This document shows, piece by piece, positions 16,973 to 25,267 of a stretch of 64,000 nt of DNA (position 1 is the first letter of the stretch; the number at the start of each line of letters is the position of its first letter). This stretch comes from Pseudomonas sp. ADAK18 (GTDB lineage Bacteria; Pseudomonadota; Gammaproteobacteria; Pseudomonadales; Pseudomonadaceae). The notes beneath the pieces were generated by a model, which saw only the letters and a list, made by a program, of their open reading frames with translations, was not told the origin of the DNA and did no database searches. The DNA lies in contig NZ_CP052859.1 of assembly GCF_012935695.1 (NCBI RefSeq), positions 2,521,001-2,585,000 of the forward strand, in the 5' to 3' direction. A program made the translations under genes and the position numbers.

Positions 16973-18559
16973 TCACCAAACCTGGCCTTGACGTTTCAGC
17001 TCCAGGCGTCGGACGAACTCCTCCAGCACCAGGGAATACAGGTCGTCTTGCAGGTAGGCGTCTTCGATCCCGGCATCCATATTCGGGTTGTCGTTGACTT
17101 CAATCACCACCACCTTGTCGCCGGACTGCTTCAAGTCCACGCCGTACAACCCGTCGCCGATCAGATTCGCGGTTTTGACTGCCAGCTCCACCACCGCCTT
17201 CGGTGCCTCGTGAACCGCCAGGGTGCGGCATTCGCCGTTGATGTCCTGACCGATGGCCTTGTGGTTGTAAATCTGCCAATGGCCCTTGGACATGAAGTAC
17301 TGGCAGGCAAAGATCGGCTTGCGGTTGAGCACGCCAATGCGCCAGTCATATTCGGTGTAGAAGAATTCCTGGGCCAGCAACAGCACCGAGTGTTCGAACA
17401 GTTCGGCGGTGGCCGTCAGCAGCGCTTGCTGGCTTTCCACCTTGATCACCCCACGGGAGAAACAACCGTCGGGGATTTTCAGCACCAGGGGGAAGCTCAG
17501 ACGTTCACCGACTCGTTCGAAATCTTCCGGTCGTTCCTTGTAGAGAATCTCGGTGGCGGGCATGCCCAGTTGATGGCTTTTCAGCAGGTCAGTGAGGTAG
17601 ACCTTGTTGGTGCAGCGCAGGATCGATGCGGGGTCATCCATCACCACCAGCCCTTCGCTCTCGGCTTTTTTCGCAAAACGGTAAGTGTGGTTGTCGACAC
17701 TGGTGGTCTCGCGGATCAGCAAGGCATCGTATTCGGCCAGCCGGGCGTAGTCCTTGCGCTCGATCAGTTCGACATCAATGCCCAAGCCCTTACCCACCCG
17801 TACGAAGTTATCCAGCGCCTTGGCATTGGAAGGTGGCAATTGCTCCTGGGGATCATGAAGGATTGCCAGGTCATAACGGGCCAGCCGCCGGGAACGCGGT
17901 TGCCGCCAGATCTTGCGGCTGAAGTTGTCCAGGGCATTGGCGAATTGATCTTCCTGATCGTCGCGCAACTTATGCAAGACACCAGACTTTATACCTTCGA
18001 TGTGCCAGCCGTTATTCTTGCGAAATTCAACTAACAGGATCGGACACGGAAACGCTTCGAATAACTGCCGGGCCAAATCCTGCAACGGCTCGATATTGGT
18101 TCGACCAAAATAAAGTGTCAGGGTAAAGCCTTCGGTATTACTGTAAAGGTGATGACTCAAGGCTTTATCGAGGGTTTTATCCAAGTCATCCAAAGCCAGG
18201 CCATACAGGGACTTTTTCGTCAGTTCGCTGATGGTCCGAACCGACGGAATGACCTTGTGCCCCCGCGCCTCAGCCAGCAGCGAGCAGTAATACCCGTGCC
18301 CCAGGTACTTGTAGCTGCGGCACAGGTTGATCACCTGTACCCGCTTGCCTGCCTCGTTCTCCCGGGGGTGTTCGAGGTATTCCTGGGCGGTGACAATGTC
18401 TTCGCTAGGGAAGTAGGACGCCCAGTCTTCCTTGCGTTCGACAATAATCACGACTTGGCTTGCACTCTTGGGCGGTGTGGGAAAATAACCGCCGGAAGTT
18501 ATTGTCGCCGCCACTGTTTGCTCGGATACTTCTCGCCAATGACTTTGTACCGCTGACAT
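16973..18559 (-). CDS. RimK-like ATP-grasp ligase with RLAN N-terminal domain
   Basis: A 528-residue protein. The N-terminal ~190 residues (VVIIVERKEDWASYFPSED, then YKYLGHGYYCSLLAEARGHK) match the RimK-like ATP-grasp N-terminal (RLAN) domain. The C-terminal ~270 residues are an ATP-grasp fold, with LVLKIPDGCFSRGVIKV for nucleotide binding and YGVDLKQ plus VIEVNDNPNMDAG as the Mg-binding end. Such enzymes form amide bonds to amino groups of peptides or proteins. The start at 18559 is used; the frame continues upstream into the divergent promoter. A GNAT-C39 fusion is encoded divergently 92 bp away, a linkage proposed in comparative-genomic work on ATP-grasp amidoligases. Substrate unknown. 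Confidence 0.85.
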   Translation of the reverse strand: MSAVQSHWREVSEQTVAATITSGGYFPTPPKSASQVVIIVERKEDWASYFPSEDIVTAQEYLEHPRENEAGKRVQVINLCRSYKYLGHGYYCSLLAEARGHKVIPSVRTISELTKKSLYGLALDDLDKTLDKALSHHLYSNTEGFTLTLYFGRTNIEPLQDLARQLFEAFPCPILLVEFRKNNGWHIEGIKSGVLHKLRDDQEDQFANALDNFSRKIWRQPRSRRLARYDLAILHDPQEQLPPSNAKALDNFVRVGKGLGIDVELIERKDYARLAEYDALLIRETTSVDNHTYRFAKKAESEGLVVMDDPASILRCTNKVYLTDLLKSHQLGMPATEILYKERPEDFERVGERLSFPLVLKIPDGCFSRGVIKVESQQALLTATAELFEHSVLLLAQEFFYTEYDWRIGVLNRKPIFACQYFMSKGHWQIYNHKAIGQDINGECRTLAVHEAPKAVVELAVKTANLIGDGLYGVDLKQSGDKVVVIEVNDNPNMDAGIEDAYLQDDLYSLVLEEFVRRLELKRQGQVW

Positions 18560-18651
18560 ATTGATTGATCCGCTAGAGAACTTGACCTTTTCTATTAAGC
18601 ACGATCTTTCAGAGAAGTCCCGTTTCGTTACGCAACTTTTACGGCGGTCAT

Positions 18652-19761
18652 ATGGCTCTTTCCTTTCGCGTTGCAACACTCGATGATTTGCCAGCATTGG
18701 TGACATTGGAACAACACTGTTTCACCACAGATCGGCTCACCCCCCGCAGTTTCCAGTGGATGGTCAGCCGTGCACACGCGCAGCTGCTGGTGGCCGAAAA
18801 CGATGGGCAATTGCTCGGTTATGCCTTGGTGCTGTTCCACCGAGGCACATCGTTGGCGCGCCTGTACTCCATTGCCATCGCCGCGCCTGCCCGGGGGATG
18901 GGATTGGGCAAACAGCTACTGACCCGTATCGAAGCCTGCGCCCTGGAGCACGACTGCGCCTACCTGCGTCTTGAAGTACGCATCGACAACCCTGGCGCCA
19001 TCGCCTTGTATGAACGCAATGGCTATCGCCGCTTTGCGCTGATCAACGACTATTACGAAGACCACACCGACGCCTTGCGCCTGGAGAAACGCATTCTCCA
19101 ACATCATGATGCACGGGCCTTGAGCGTGCCCTATTACCAGCAGACCACCGATTTTACCTGCGGCGCGGCCTGCCTGCTGATGGCCATGGGGGCCCTGGAG
19201 CCAAACCGTGTGGCCCTGCGTCGCGAAGAGTTGCAGATCTGGCGCGAGGCAACCACCGTATTCATGACCGCCGGCCATGGGGGTTGCAGTCCCCAAGGCC
19301 TGGCGCTGGCCGCCTGGCGCCGGGGTTTTCGGGTGCGCATGCAGGTGAATGTCCGTGGGCCGCTGTTTCTCGATGGCGTGCGTGATCAGCATAAAAAAGA
19401 CGTCATGCGCCTGGTGCATGAGGCTTTTGAAGAGGAGTTGGCCGGCAGCGATGTCGAGCAGGTGTTCGGCGGCCCGCTGGACCTGGTGCAGGTATTGAAC
19501 GATGGAGGTCAGCCGCTGGTGCTAATCAGCAGCTACCGATTGACGCGCTCCAAGTCACCGCATTGGGTGATCGTGACGGATTGCGATGAGGAGTTTGTCT
19601 ACCTGCATGATCCGGACGTGGACCACAGCCAGCATCGCCAACCCATGGACTGCCAGCACCTGCCGGTCAGCCATGGGGAGTTCGAGCGAATGTGCCGGTT
19701 TGGCAATAACAAGCTTCGGGCTGCGGTGGTGGTGTACCCGCCGAAAACAACTCACCCGTAG
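18652..19761 (+). CDS. GNAT acetyltransferase-C39 peptidase fusion protein
   Basis: A 369-residue two-domain protein. Residues ~1-145 are a RimI-like GNAT acetyltransferase (ARGMGLGKQLLTRIEA, IALYERNGYRRF). Residues ~155-365 are a C39-like papain-fold peptidase with Cys in DFTCGAACLLMAMG, His in SPHWVIVT and Asp in YLHDPDVDHS. There is no signal peptide or ABC exporter domain, so unlike bacteriocin C39 proteases it should work in the cytoplasm. Divergent transcription from the RimK-like ligase suggests a shared pathway in which the ligase extends, the GNAT caps and the C39 domain trims a peptide; this is inference. Confidence 0.85.
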   Translation: MALSFRVATLDDLPALVTLEQHCFTTDRLTPRSFQWMVSRAHAQLLVAENDGQLLGYALVLFHRGTSLARLYSIAIAAPARGMGLGKQLLTRIEACALEHDCAYLRLEVRIDNPGAIALYERNGYRRFALINDYYEDHTDALRLEKRILQHHDARALSVPYYQQTTDFTCGAACLLMAMGALEPNRVALRREELQIWREATTVFMTAGHGGCSPQGLALAAWRRGFRVRMQVNVRGPLFLDGVRDQHKKDVMRLVHEAFEEELAGSDVEQVFGGPLDLVQVLNDGGQPLVLISSYRLTRSKSPHWVIVTDCDEEFVYLHDPDVDHSQHRQPMDCQHLPVSHGEFERMCRFGNNKLRAAVVVYPPKTTHP

Positions 19762-19816
19762 CAGCTGTCGAGTGAGGTTCAGGACGGTATCTACGCGGTC
19801 AAAAGCCCAGTGCATA

Positions 19817-20908
19817 TCAAGCCACTTGCTTGATCCCGGCCTTGGCCTCCAGCTCCCGCACCAGAGGGAGCACGCGCTTGCCGAAGTATTCGACTTCCTC
19901 CTGGAAATGCAGGAACCCCGCCAGCACCAGGTCCACTCCCACCGCTTTCAGGGCGACGATACGCTCGGCAATCTGCTGCGGGGTGCCAATCAGATTGGTC
20001 TTGAAGCCGTCGTTGTATTGCACCAGGTCTTCAAAGCTGGACTTGGCCCAGTTGCCCTCGCCTTCCGGTGAGGCTTTACCGGCCTGTTTGGCCGCGTCAC
20101 CAAAGGCGTTAACCGCTTCCGGATCGGCCTTGTCGATGATTTCCGCGAGCACGGCGCGCGCTTCTTCTTCGGTGTCGCGGGCGATGACAAAGGCGTTCAC
20201 CCCAACCTTCACCGAATGGTTATTGGTCGCCGCCTTGGCACGGATGTCATCGACCTGGGCCTTGATGCCTTCCGGTGTGTTGCCGTTGGTGAAGTACCAA
20301 TCCGAGACCCGCGCTGCCATATCCCGCGCAGCCCGTGAACTGCCGCCCTGGAAAATTTCCGGATGCGGTTCGCCCAGCGGTTTAGGCTTGAGGCTGTAGT
20401 TGTTGAAACGGTAGAAATCGCCCTTGAAGGTAAAGTCGTCCTGGGTCCAGACGCCCTTCAATACGCGGATGAACTCTTCGGAGCGGCGATAACGCTCGTC
20501 ATGCTCCAGCCAGTGTTCACCGATGGCATGGAACTCACCTTTGAACCAGCCGCTGACGATATTCACGGCAATACGGCCATTGGTCAGTTGGTCGATGGTC
20601 GCCAATTGCTTGGCCGCCAACGCCGGTTGCCACGGCCCGGGCAGGATCGCCGCGATGACTTTCAGTTTGGTAGTGGAGGCCAATAGCGCATGACTGAACG
20701 CTACGGACTCATGCTGGTATTCGGCGCCATAACCGGCAGTAAAGCGGATCTGAGTCAGGGCATATTCAAAACCGGCCGCTTCGGCCAGTTGCGCCAGTTT
20801 ACGGTTGTAGTCGATGCCCCAACTGGTGCGCTGTTCGATCTTGCTCACCACCAGCCCACCGCTGACGTTGGGTACCCAATAGGCAAATTTGACGGCTTGT
20901 TGGCTCAT
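19817..20908 (-). CDS. sfnG: dimethyl-sulfone monooxygenase SfnG
   Basis: A 363-residue FMNH2-dependent luciferase-like (SsuD-type) monooxygenase that cleaves dimethyl sulfone to methanesulfinate so that the sulfur can be used. SfnG hallmarks include FAYWVPNVSGGLVVSKIEQ at the N-terminus and IVSGWFKGEFHAIGEHWLEH around residue 120. The start at 20908 has AGAGGTATC upstream and avoids an unlike 26-residue extension. It is divergent from an acyl-CoA-dehydrogenase-like gene; the intergenic region contains an inverted repeat at 21014-21035. The usual sigma-54 activator sfnR is not in the window. Confidence 0.9.
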   Translation of the reverse strand: MSQQAVKFAYWVPNVSGGLVVSKIEQRTSWGIDYNRKLAQLAEAAGFEYALTQIRFTAGYGAEYQHESVAFSHALLASTTKLKVIAAILPGPWQPALAAKQLATIDQLTNGRIAVNIVSGWFKGEFHAIGEHWLEHDERYRRSEEFIRVLKGVWTQDDFTFKGDFYRFNNYSLKPKPLGEPHPEIFQGGSSRAARDMAARVSDWYFTNGNTPEGIKAQVDDIRAKAATNNHSVKVGVNAFVIARDTEEEARAVLAEIIDKADPEAVNAFGDAAKQAGKASPEGEGNWAKSSFEDLVQYNDGFKTNLIGTPQQIAERIVALKAVGVDLVLAGFLHFQEEVEYFGKRVLPLVRELEAKAGIKQVA

Positions 20909-21013
20909 TGAGCGATACCTCTGTGCAGGGGATGTACCGCTGATGGAGCAGCAAGCGTGCCAGTGATTCCCAAAGCCGCGTACCAAAGGGCTCCGGGAGG
21001 GGTTCGAGGGTAA

Positions 21014-21035
21014 AACAGCCAGGCTGCTGGCTGTT
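21014..21035. promoter_or_regulatory. inverted repeat in the divergent sfnG/monooxygenase region
   Basis: AACAGCCAG-GCTG-CTGGCTGTT is a perfect 9+4+9 palindrome located centrally between the two divergent sulfur-metabolism genes. It may be an operator; a transcript hairpin is the alternative. Confidence 0.45.
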
Positions 21036-21175
21036 GCAGATCCCCAAGTTTTGTTGGATCACTGTTGGTGGAGCAACACTCGCCACAGGCCCCGCCCAGG
21101 AAACACAGGGGTTATCCCTCGGCACGGACTCTGCAATGGTCTTGGCAATGCACCCCCTTCCAAGGAGCCGTAACC

Positions 21176-22414
21176 ATGACCGAGCATCATGTCATCAACC
21201 CACTGTCCACCGGCGTCGACTACCAAACCCTGGCCGGGCGTTTCCGCCCGATCTTCCAACGTATCGCCTCTGGCGCCGTGGAGCGCGAGCAAACCCGCGC
21301 CCTGCCCTTCGAACCAATCCAGTGGCTCAAGGAAGCCGGTTTCGGCGCCGTACGAGTGCCGGTGGAATACGGCGGCGGCGGCGCCTCCCTGCCCCAGTTG
21401 TTTGAACTGCTGATCGAGCTGGCCGAAGCTGACTCCAATGTGCCCCAGGCTCTGCGTGGGCACTTCGCGTTCGCCGAGGACCGTTTGAATGCCACGCCGG
21501 GAGCCGCGCGAGACCTGTGGTTCAAGCGTTTTGTCGACGGCGACATTGTCGGCTGTGCCTGGACCGAAATCGGCAACGTGGCCATTGGCGATGTCATCAC
21601 CAAGGTCAGCCCAGACGGTGACAAATGGAAACTCAACGGGGAAAAGTTCTACAGCACCGGTAGCATTTTTTCCGATTGGATAGACGTTTACGCTCAGCGT
21701 AGCGACACCGGCGCCGACGTGATTGCCGCTACCCACACCCGCCAGCCGGGTGTGGTGCAAAGCGATGACTGGGACGGTTTTGGCCAGCGCACTACCGGCA
21801 GTGGCACGTCGAAGTTCACCGACGCGGTGGTGGAAGCCGAAAACCTGATCGACTTTGCGACACGGTTTAAATACCAGACGGCGTTTTACCAACTGGTGTT
21901 GCTGGCGACCTTGGCAGGTATCGGTCGTGCAGCCCTCAATGATGTGGCCCATCAAGTCCGCGTACGTAAACGTATCTACAGCCACGGCAATGCCGCGCAT
22001 GTGAGCCAGGATGCGCAGATTCAACAGGTGGTGGGTGAAGTGGCGGCACTGGTGTATGCCGCCGAAGCCAGTGCGATAAAAGCTGCATTCCCCGCGCAAC
22101 GTGCGTACCTGGCGCGGTTTGGCGGGGATGATGCCGTGGAGCGCGAAGCAAATGTGGTTGCTGAAATCGAGTCGGCCAAGGCACAGGTGGTGGTGTCGGA
22201 ACTGATCCAGCGGGCCACGAGCGAGCTGTTCAACGCGTTGGGCGCCTCGGATGTCCGCGAGGGCAAATCCCTTGATCGGCACTGGCGCAATGCGCGGACG
22301 GTGTCATCGCATAATCCGGTGATCTACAAGGCGCGAATTGTCGGGGATTGGGTAATCAACAGAACGGATCCGCTTTTTGTCTGGCAGATTGGGAATGGGC
22401 CAGTGAAGCGTTAA
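21176..22414 (+). CDS. acyl-CoA dehydrogenase-like flavin monooxygenase (SfnC/DszC type)
   Basis: A 412-residue protein with the acyl-CoA dehydrogenase fold: an N-terminal helical domain, the mid beta domain WTEIGNVAIGD..., and a C-terminal four-helix domain ending near RTVSSHNPVIYKARIVGDW. This resembles the DszC/SfnC group of flavin-dependent monooxygenases acting on organosulfur compounds rather than beta-oxidation dehydrogenases. The start at 21176 is backed by AAGGAG 9 nt upstream. Its divergent position from sfnG supports a role in sulfur scavenging. Its exact substrate is not deducible. Confidence 0.82.
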   Translation: MTEHHVINPLSTGVDYQTLAGRFRPIFQRIASGAVEREQTRALPFEPIQWLKEAGFGAVRVPVEYGGGGASLPQLFELLIELAEADSNVPQALRGHFAFAEDRLNATPGAARDLWFKRFVDGDIVGCAWTEIGNVAIGDVITKVSPDGDKWKLNGEKFYSTGSIFSDWIDVYAQRSDTGADVIAATHTRQPGVVQSDDWDGFGQRTTGSGTSKFTDAVVEAENLIDFATRFKYQTAFYQLVLLATLAGIGRAALNDVAHQVRVRKRIYSHGNAAHVSQDAQIQQVVGEVAALVYAAEASAIKAAFPAQRAYLARFGGDDAVEREANVVAEIESAKAQVVVSELIQRATSELFNALGASDVREGKSLDRHWRNARTVSSHNPVIYKARIVGDWVINRTDPLFVWQIGNGPVKR

Positions 22415-22536
22415 GCGTTTGCAGTGAATTCAAGGCCCTCATCGCGGACGGAACAGTCGCCGCAGGATCAGGTTATGGGTAAGATATCGACCCTTCGCGC
22501 AGCCCCTTTCTGCGCCCGCCGAATTAAGTCGATCCC

Positions 22537-23316
22537 ATGCCCTTCGAACTCAGCGTTGACCTCACCACCCTGGCCATCCTGGCCTTCGTCGCGTTTATCG
22601 CCGGTTTCATCGATGCCATTGCCGGCGGTGGAGGCTTGCTGACCACGCCGGCCCTGCTTACCGCCGGTATGCCGCCCCATCTGGTGCTGGGCACCAATAA
22701 GCTCAGCTCGACCTTCGGCTCGGCCACTGCCAGCTTCACCTTCTATCGGCGCAAGCTGTTCCATCCAAGGCAGTGGGTGCATGCGATTGTCGGCACCTTG
22801 ATTGGCGCGCTCGCCGGGGCGATCGTCGCCCATTACCTGCCCGCCGAAACCCTGAACAAGATGTTACCGGTGATTGTCTTCGGTTGTGGCCTGTACCTGT
22901 TGTTCGGCGGTACGCCCAAGGCTGCGCTGGACAACGATGCGCCGATCAAGAAGAAATGGCAGTCGACCCAAGGCTTCGGCCTGGGCTTCTACGATGGCGT
23001 CGCCGGGCCCGGCACCGGCGCATTCTGGACCGTCAGCACGATGCTGTTGCACCCAATCGACCTGGTGAAGGCCAGCGGCGTGGCGCGCAGCATGAACTTC
23101 GTCAGCAACGCAGCGGCGCTGTCGGTGTTCATCTTCAACGGTTCGGTGGATTGGATCGTCGGCCTGTGCATGGGCTTTTCGGTGATGGTGGGCGCATTCT
23201 TTGGCGCACGCAGCGCAATCAGCGGCGGCGCCAAATTCATTCGCCCGGTGTTTATCACCGTGGTCTTGGGCCTGACCGTGCGCCTAGCCTGGCAGCACTG
23301 GTTCAGCGCGGCCTAA
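22537..23316 (+). CDS. TSUP (TauE/SafE) family membrane transporter
   Basis: A 259-residue integral membrane protein with about eight hydrophobic segments. The N-terminal TSUP repeat shows [21 protein letters not shown] and [10 protein letters not shown]; the second half has [15 protein letters not shown] and repeats the pattern around [10 protein letters not shown]. These match the YfcA branch of the sulfite/organic-sulfonate exporter family. Its position downstream of the sulfur monooxygenase genes suggests, but does not show, export or import of a sulfur anion. Its 3' end overlaps nudC on the other strand by 33 bp. Confidence 0.88.
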   Translation: MPFELSVDLTTLAILAFVAFIAGFIDAIAGGGGLLTTPALLTAGMPPHLVLGTNKLSSTFGSATASFTFYRRKLFHPRQWVHAIVGTLIGALAGAIVAHYLPAETLNKMLPVIVFGCGLYLLFGGTPKAALDNDAPIKKKWQSTQGFGLGFYDGVAGPGTGAFWTVSTMLLHPIDLVKASGVARSMNFVSNAAALSVFIFNGSVDWIVGLCMGFSVMVGAFFGARSAISGGAKFIRPVFITVVLGLTVRLAWQHWFSAA

Positions 23317-24117
23317 ACGGCGGGCCAGGTAGAGATCGATCAGGTAGCGGGCAATCGAGCGTGACGCCGGCAACGGCGGCAGTTCATGGATGTTGAACCA
23401 CTGCGCATCTTCGATCTCATCGGCTTGAGGCACGATATCGCCGCCAGCGTATTCGGCGTGAAACCCCAGCATCATCGAGTGTGGGAACGGCCAGCACTGG
23501 CTGCCCATGTACTGGATGTTTTTCACCTCAACCTGTACTTCCTCACGCACTTCGCGAATCAGACAGTCTTCGGCCGACTCTCCCGGCTCGGCAAACCCGG
23601 CCAGGGTGCTGTAGACCCCGGTGACGAAGCGCGGCGAACGGGCCAGCAGAATTTCGTCACCACGGGTCACCAACACAATCATGCTCGGTGAAATTCGTGG
23701 GTAGCTGCGCAGGTCACACGCCTGGCAGAACATCGCCCGCTCCCGTGGCACCTGGACCATGGCCTGACCGCAACTGCCGCAAAATCGGTGCTCACGGGCC
23801 CAGGTACCGATTTGCGCGGCGTAGCCCAAAACCTTGTACAGGGTGTGATCGCCCTGCAGCATGAACCCGCGCAGGCCTTGCCAACTACAGCCTGGTATAT
23901 CACCCGCCGAATTGAGTTCCAGCAGGTACACAGGCTCGCCGTCCAGGTGGCCGATGCCATGCTCGGCGAACACCGAAATATCCTGGCGTTTGAGCCACTC
24001 TCGGGGGAACAGCGGCCCGTTGTCGTCCCGTAAAAAGCCGTCGCGGCTACGGGCCACGGCCCAGCCACCTGGGGTTTCATTGTCCAGCAACGTCGTGGTA
24101 ATCCAGCCTGGGGTCAT
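23284..24117 (-). CDS. nudC: NAD(+) diphosphatase (NudC)
   Basis: A 277-residue Nudix hydrolase that splits NADH/NAD to NMN(H) and AMP and can remove NAD caps from RNA. The zinc ribbon is CGSCGQ...FCQACDL (~98-118). The Nudix box [21 protein letters not shown] is complete except that the final Gly is Gln. The NADH-pyrophosphatase signature usually reading SQPWPFPxS is SQCWPFPHS here, with a Cys in place of Pro. The length is slightly above E. coli NudC (257). It is adjacent to and co-directional with the upstream isomerase gene (6 nt gap). Confidence 0.9.
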   Translation of the reverse strand: MTPGWITTTLLDNETPGGWAVARSRDGFLRDDNGPLFPREWLKRQDISVFAEHGIGHLDGEPVYLLELNSAGDIPGCSWQGLRGFMLQGDHTLYKVLGYAAQIGTWAREHRFCGSCGQAMVQVPRERAMFCQACDLRSYPRISPSMIVLVTRGDEILLARSPRFVTGVYSTLAGFAEPGESAEDCLIREVREEVQVEVKNIQYMGSQCWPFPHSMMLGFHAEYAGGDIVPQADEIEDAQWFNIHELPPLPASRSIARYLIDLYLARRLGRAEPVLPG

Positions 24118-24123
24118 GTTCAG

Positions 24124-24936
24124 TCAATCCACAAATTCGGGTTTCTGCTTGCTCATATGGGCCGCGATGGCCACGCGCAGGTCATTGGATTGCAGCATAG
24201 CTGCGTTCCAGGTGGCAACGTATTCCAGACCGTCATTGATCGTGTGGTCACGCATGTAGCTGATCATGGCTTTGGTGCCGGTCACGGCAATCGGTGATTT
24301 GGCAGCAATGTCCCGGGCGATGTCCATCACTCCGGCCAACAGGCTTTCCTGATCGCTGTAGACACGATTTACCAAACCGATATTGCGTGCCTCTTCGGCG
24401 TCGAACTGGCGACCGGTGTAGGCCAACTCGCGCAACATACCGTCGCCGATGATCCGTGGCAGGCGCTGCAAGGTACCCACGTCGGCGGCCATGCCGATAT
24501 CGATTTCCTTGATAGAGAACTTTGCATCACCGGCAGCGTAACGCATGTCGCAGGCACTGATCAGGTCGATCGCCCCGCCGATGCAATAACCCTGGATGGC
24601 CGCCAATACCGGCTTGCGGCAATTATCGACGGCGTTGAACGAGGCTTGCAGTTGCAGGATCTTGCGCCGCAGCAGGCGGGCGTTACGGCCTACATCCTTG
24701 CCGAACTCATTAGCTACCGAGGCCAGCATCATGAGGTCGATGCCCGAGGAAAAGTGCTTGCCGGCACCGCTAAGCACCACCGCACGCACGGCGTCGGTGT
24801 CTTCAATCCATTGGAAGATGTCGATGATTTCGGTCCAGAACGCGGCGTTCATCGCGTTGATTTTTTCCGGACGGTTGATCTGCACATGGGCGACGTTGCC
24901 TGTGAGTTCGACGACAAGGGCTTGGTATTCGGACAT
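24124..24936 (-). CDS. enoyl-CoA hydratase/isomerase family: delta3,5-delta2,4-dienoyl-CoA isomerase type
   Basis: A 270-residue crotonase-fold enzyme. The oxyanion-hole region is HFSSGIDLMML (~55) and QGYCIGGAIDLISACD. The segment IKEIDIGMAADVGTLQRLP carries the Glu and Asp pair typical of dienoyl-CoA isomerases (mitochondrial ECH1), and GIDL provides the third acidic residue. It would shift double bonds in odd-numbered unsaturated acyl-CoAs during beta-oxidation. The start at 24936 is used, since the preceding frame has no family similarity. It probably shares a transcript with nudC. Confidence 0.85.
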   Translation of the reverse strand: MSEYQALVVELTGNVAHVQINRPEKINAMNAAFWTEIIDIFQWIEDTDAVRAVVLSGAGKHFSSGIDLMMLASVANEFGKDVGRNARLLRRKILQLQASFNAVDNCRKPVLAAIQGYCIGGAIDLISACDMRYAAGDAKFSIKEIDIGMAADVGTLQRLPRIIGDGMLRELAYTGRQFDAEEARNIGLVNRVYSDQESLLAGVMDIARDIAAKSPIAVTGTKAMISYMRDHTINDGLEYVATWNAAMLQSNDLRVAIAAHMSKQKPEFVD

Positions 24937-25043
24937 GGCAGTGATCCTTGACTGGCGGCTGATAAGGGCCGAACTATAACAAGGCTGCGTGATGCGGGGT
25001 AAGGCTGTGCATGCGCCAAAAACAGGACTTGTGGCCACGCCCC

Positions 25044-25155
25044 CTGTAGCCTCTGACGCAGCCTGCGATCGGCTGCGCAACAGTCGTCAGGCTCTTGAAA
25101 CCGCCGAAGGTCCTTCGGCCCTTATCGCAGCCTCGTGCCTCGGCAGCGGCTACAG
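25044..25155. repeat. ~110-bp intergenic repeat, copy 1
   Basis: Begins CTGTAGCC and ends GGCTACAG, containing GCAGCCTGCGATCGGCTGCG and GAAGGTCCTTCGGCCC palindromes. A second copy follows directly (25173) and a third, inverted, lies at 45115. It is a REP-like family distinct from the TGTGGGAG class. Confidence 0.8.
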
Positions 25156-25172
25156 GGAGTGTGCCGATCACT

Positions 25173-25267
25173 TGTAGCCGCTGGCGCAGCCTGCGATCGG
25201 CTGCGCAGCAGTCGTCAGGATCTTGAAACTGCCGAAGGTTCTTCGGCCCTTATCGCAGCGGCTACAG
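25173..25267. repeat. ~95-bp intergenic repeat, copy 2, touching the kinase stop codon
   Basis: A direct repeat of copy 1 with ~90% identity over its length, lacking the CTCGTGCCTCGGCAG insertion near the end. Its terminal CTACAG supplies the TAG stop (25262-25264, minus strand) of the neighbouring histidine kinase gene. Confidence 0.8.

Noticed and set aside
21141..21157. sigma-54 promoter for the acyl-CoA-dehydrogenase-like gene (GG-N10-GC at TGGTCTTGGCAATGCA)
   Set aside because: Spacing fits, but the -24 GGCAC and -12 TTGC context is poor and it lies very near the RBS; chance match is likely.
25044..25267. CRISPR-like array
   Set aside because: Only two adjacent ~100-bp units with palindromes, no short regular repeats or spacers, and no cas genes.
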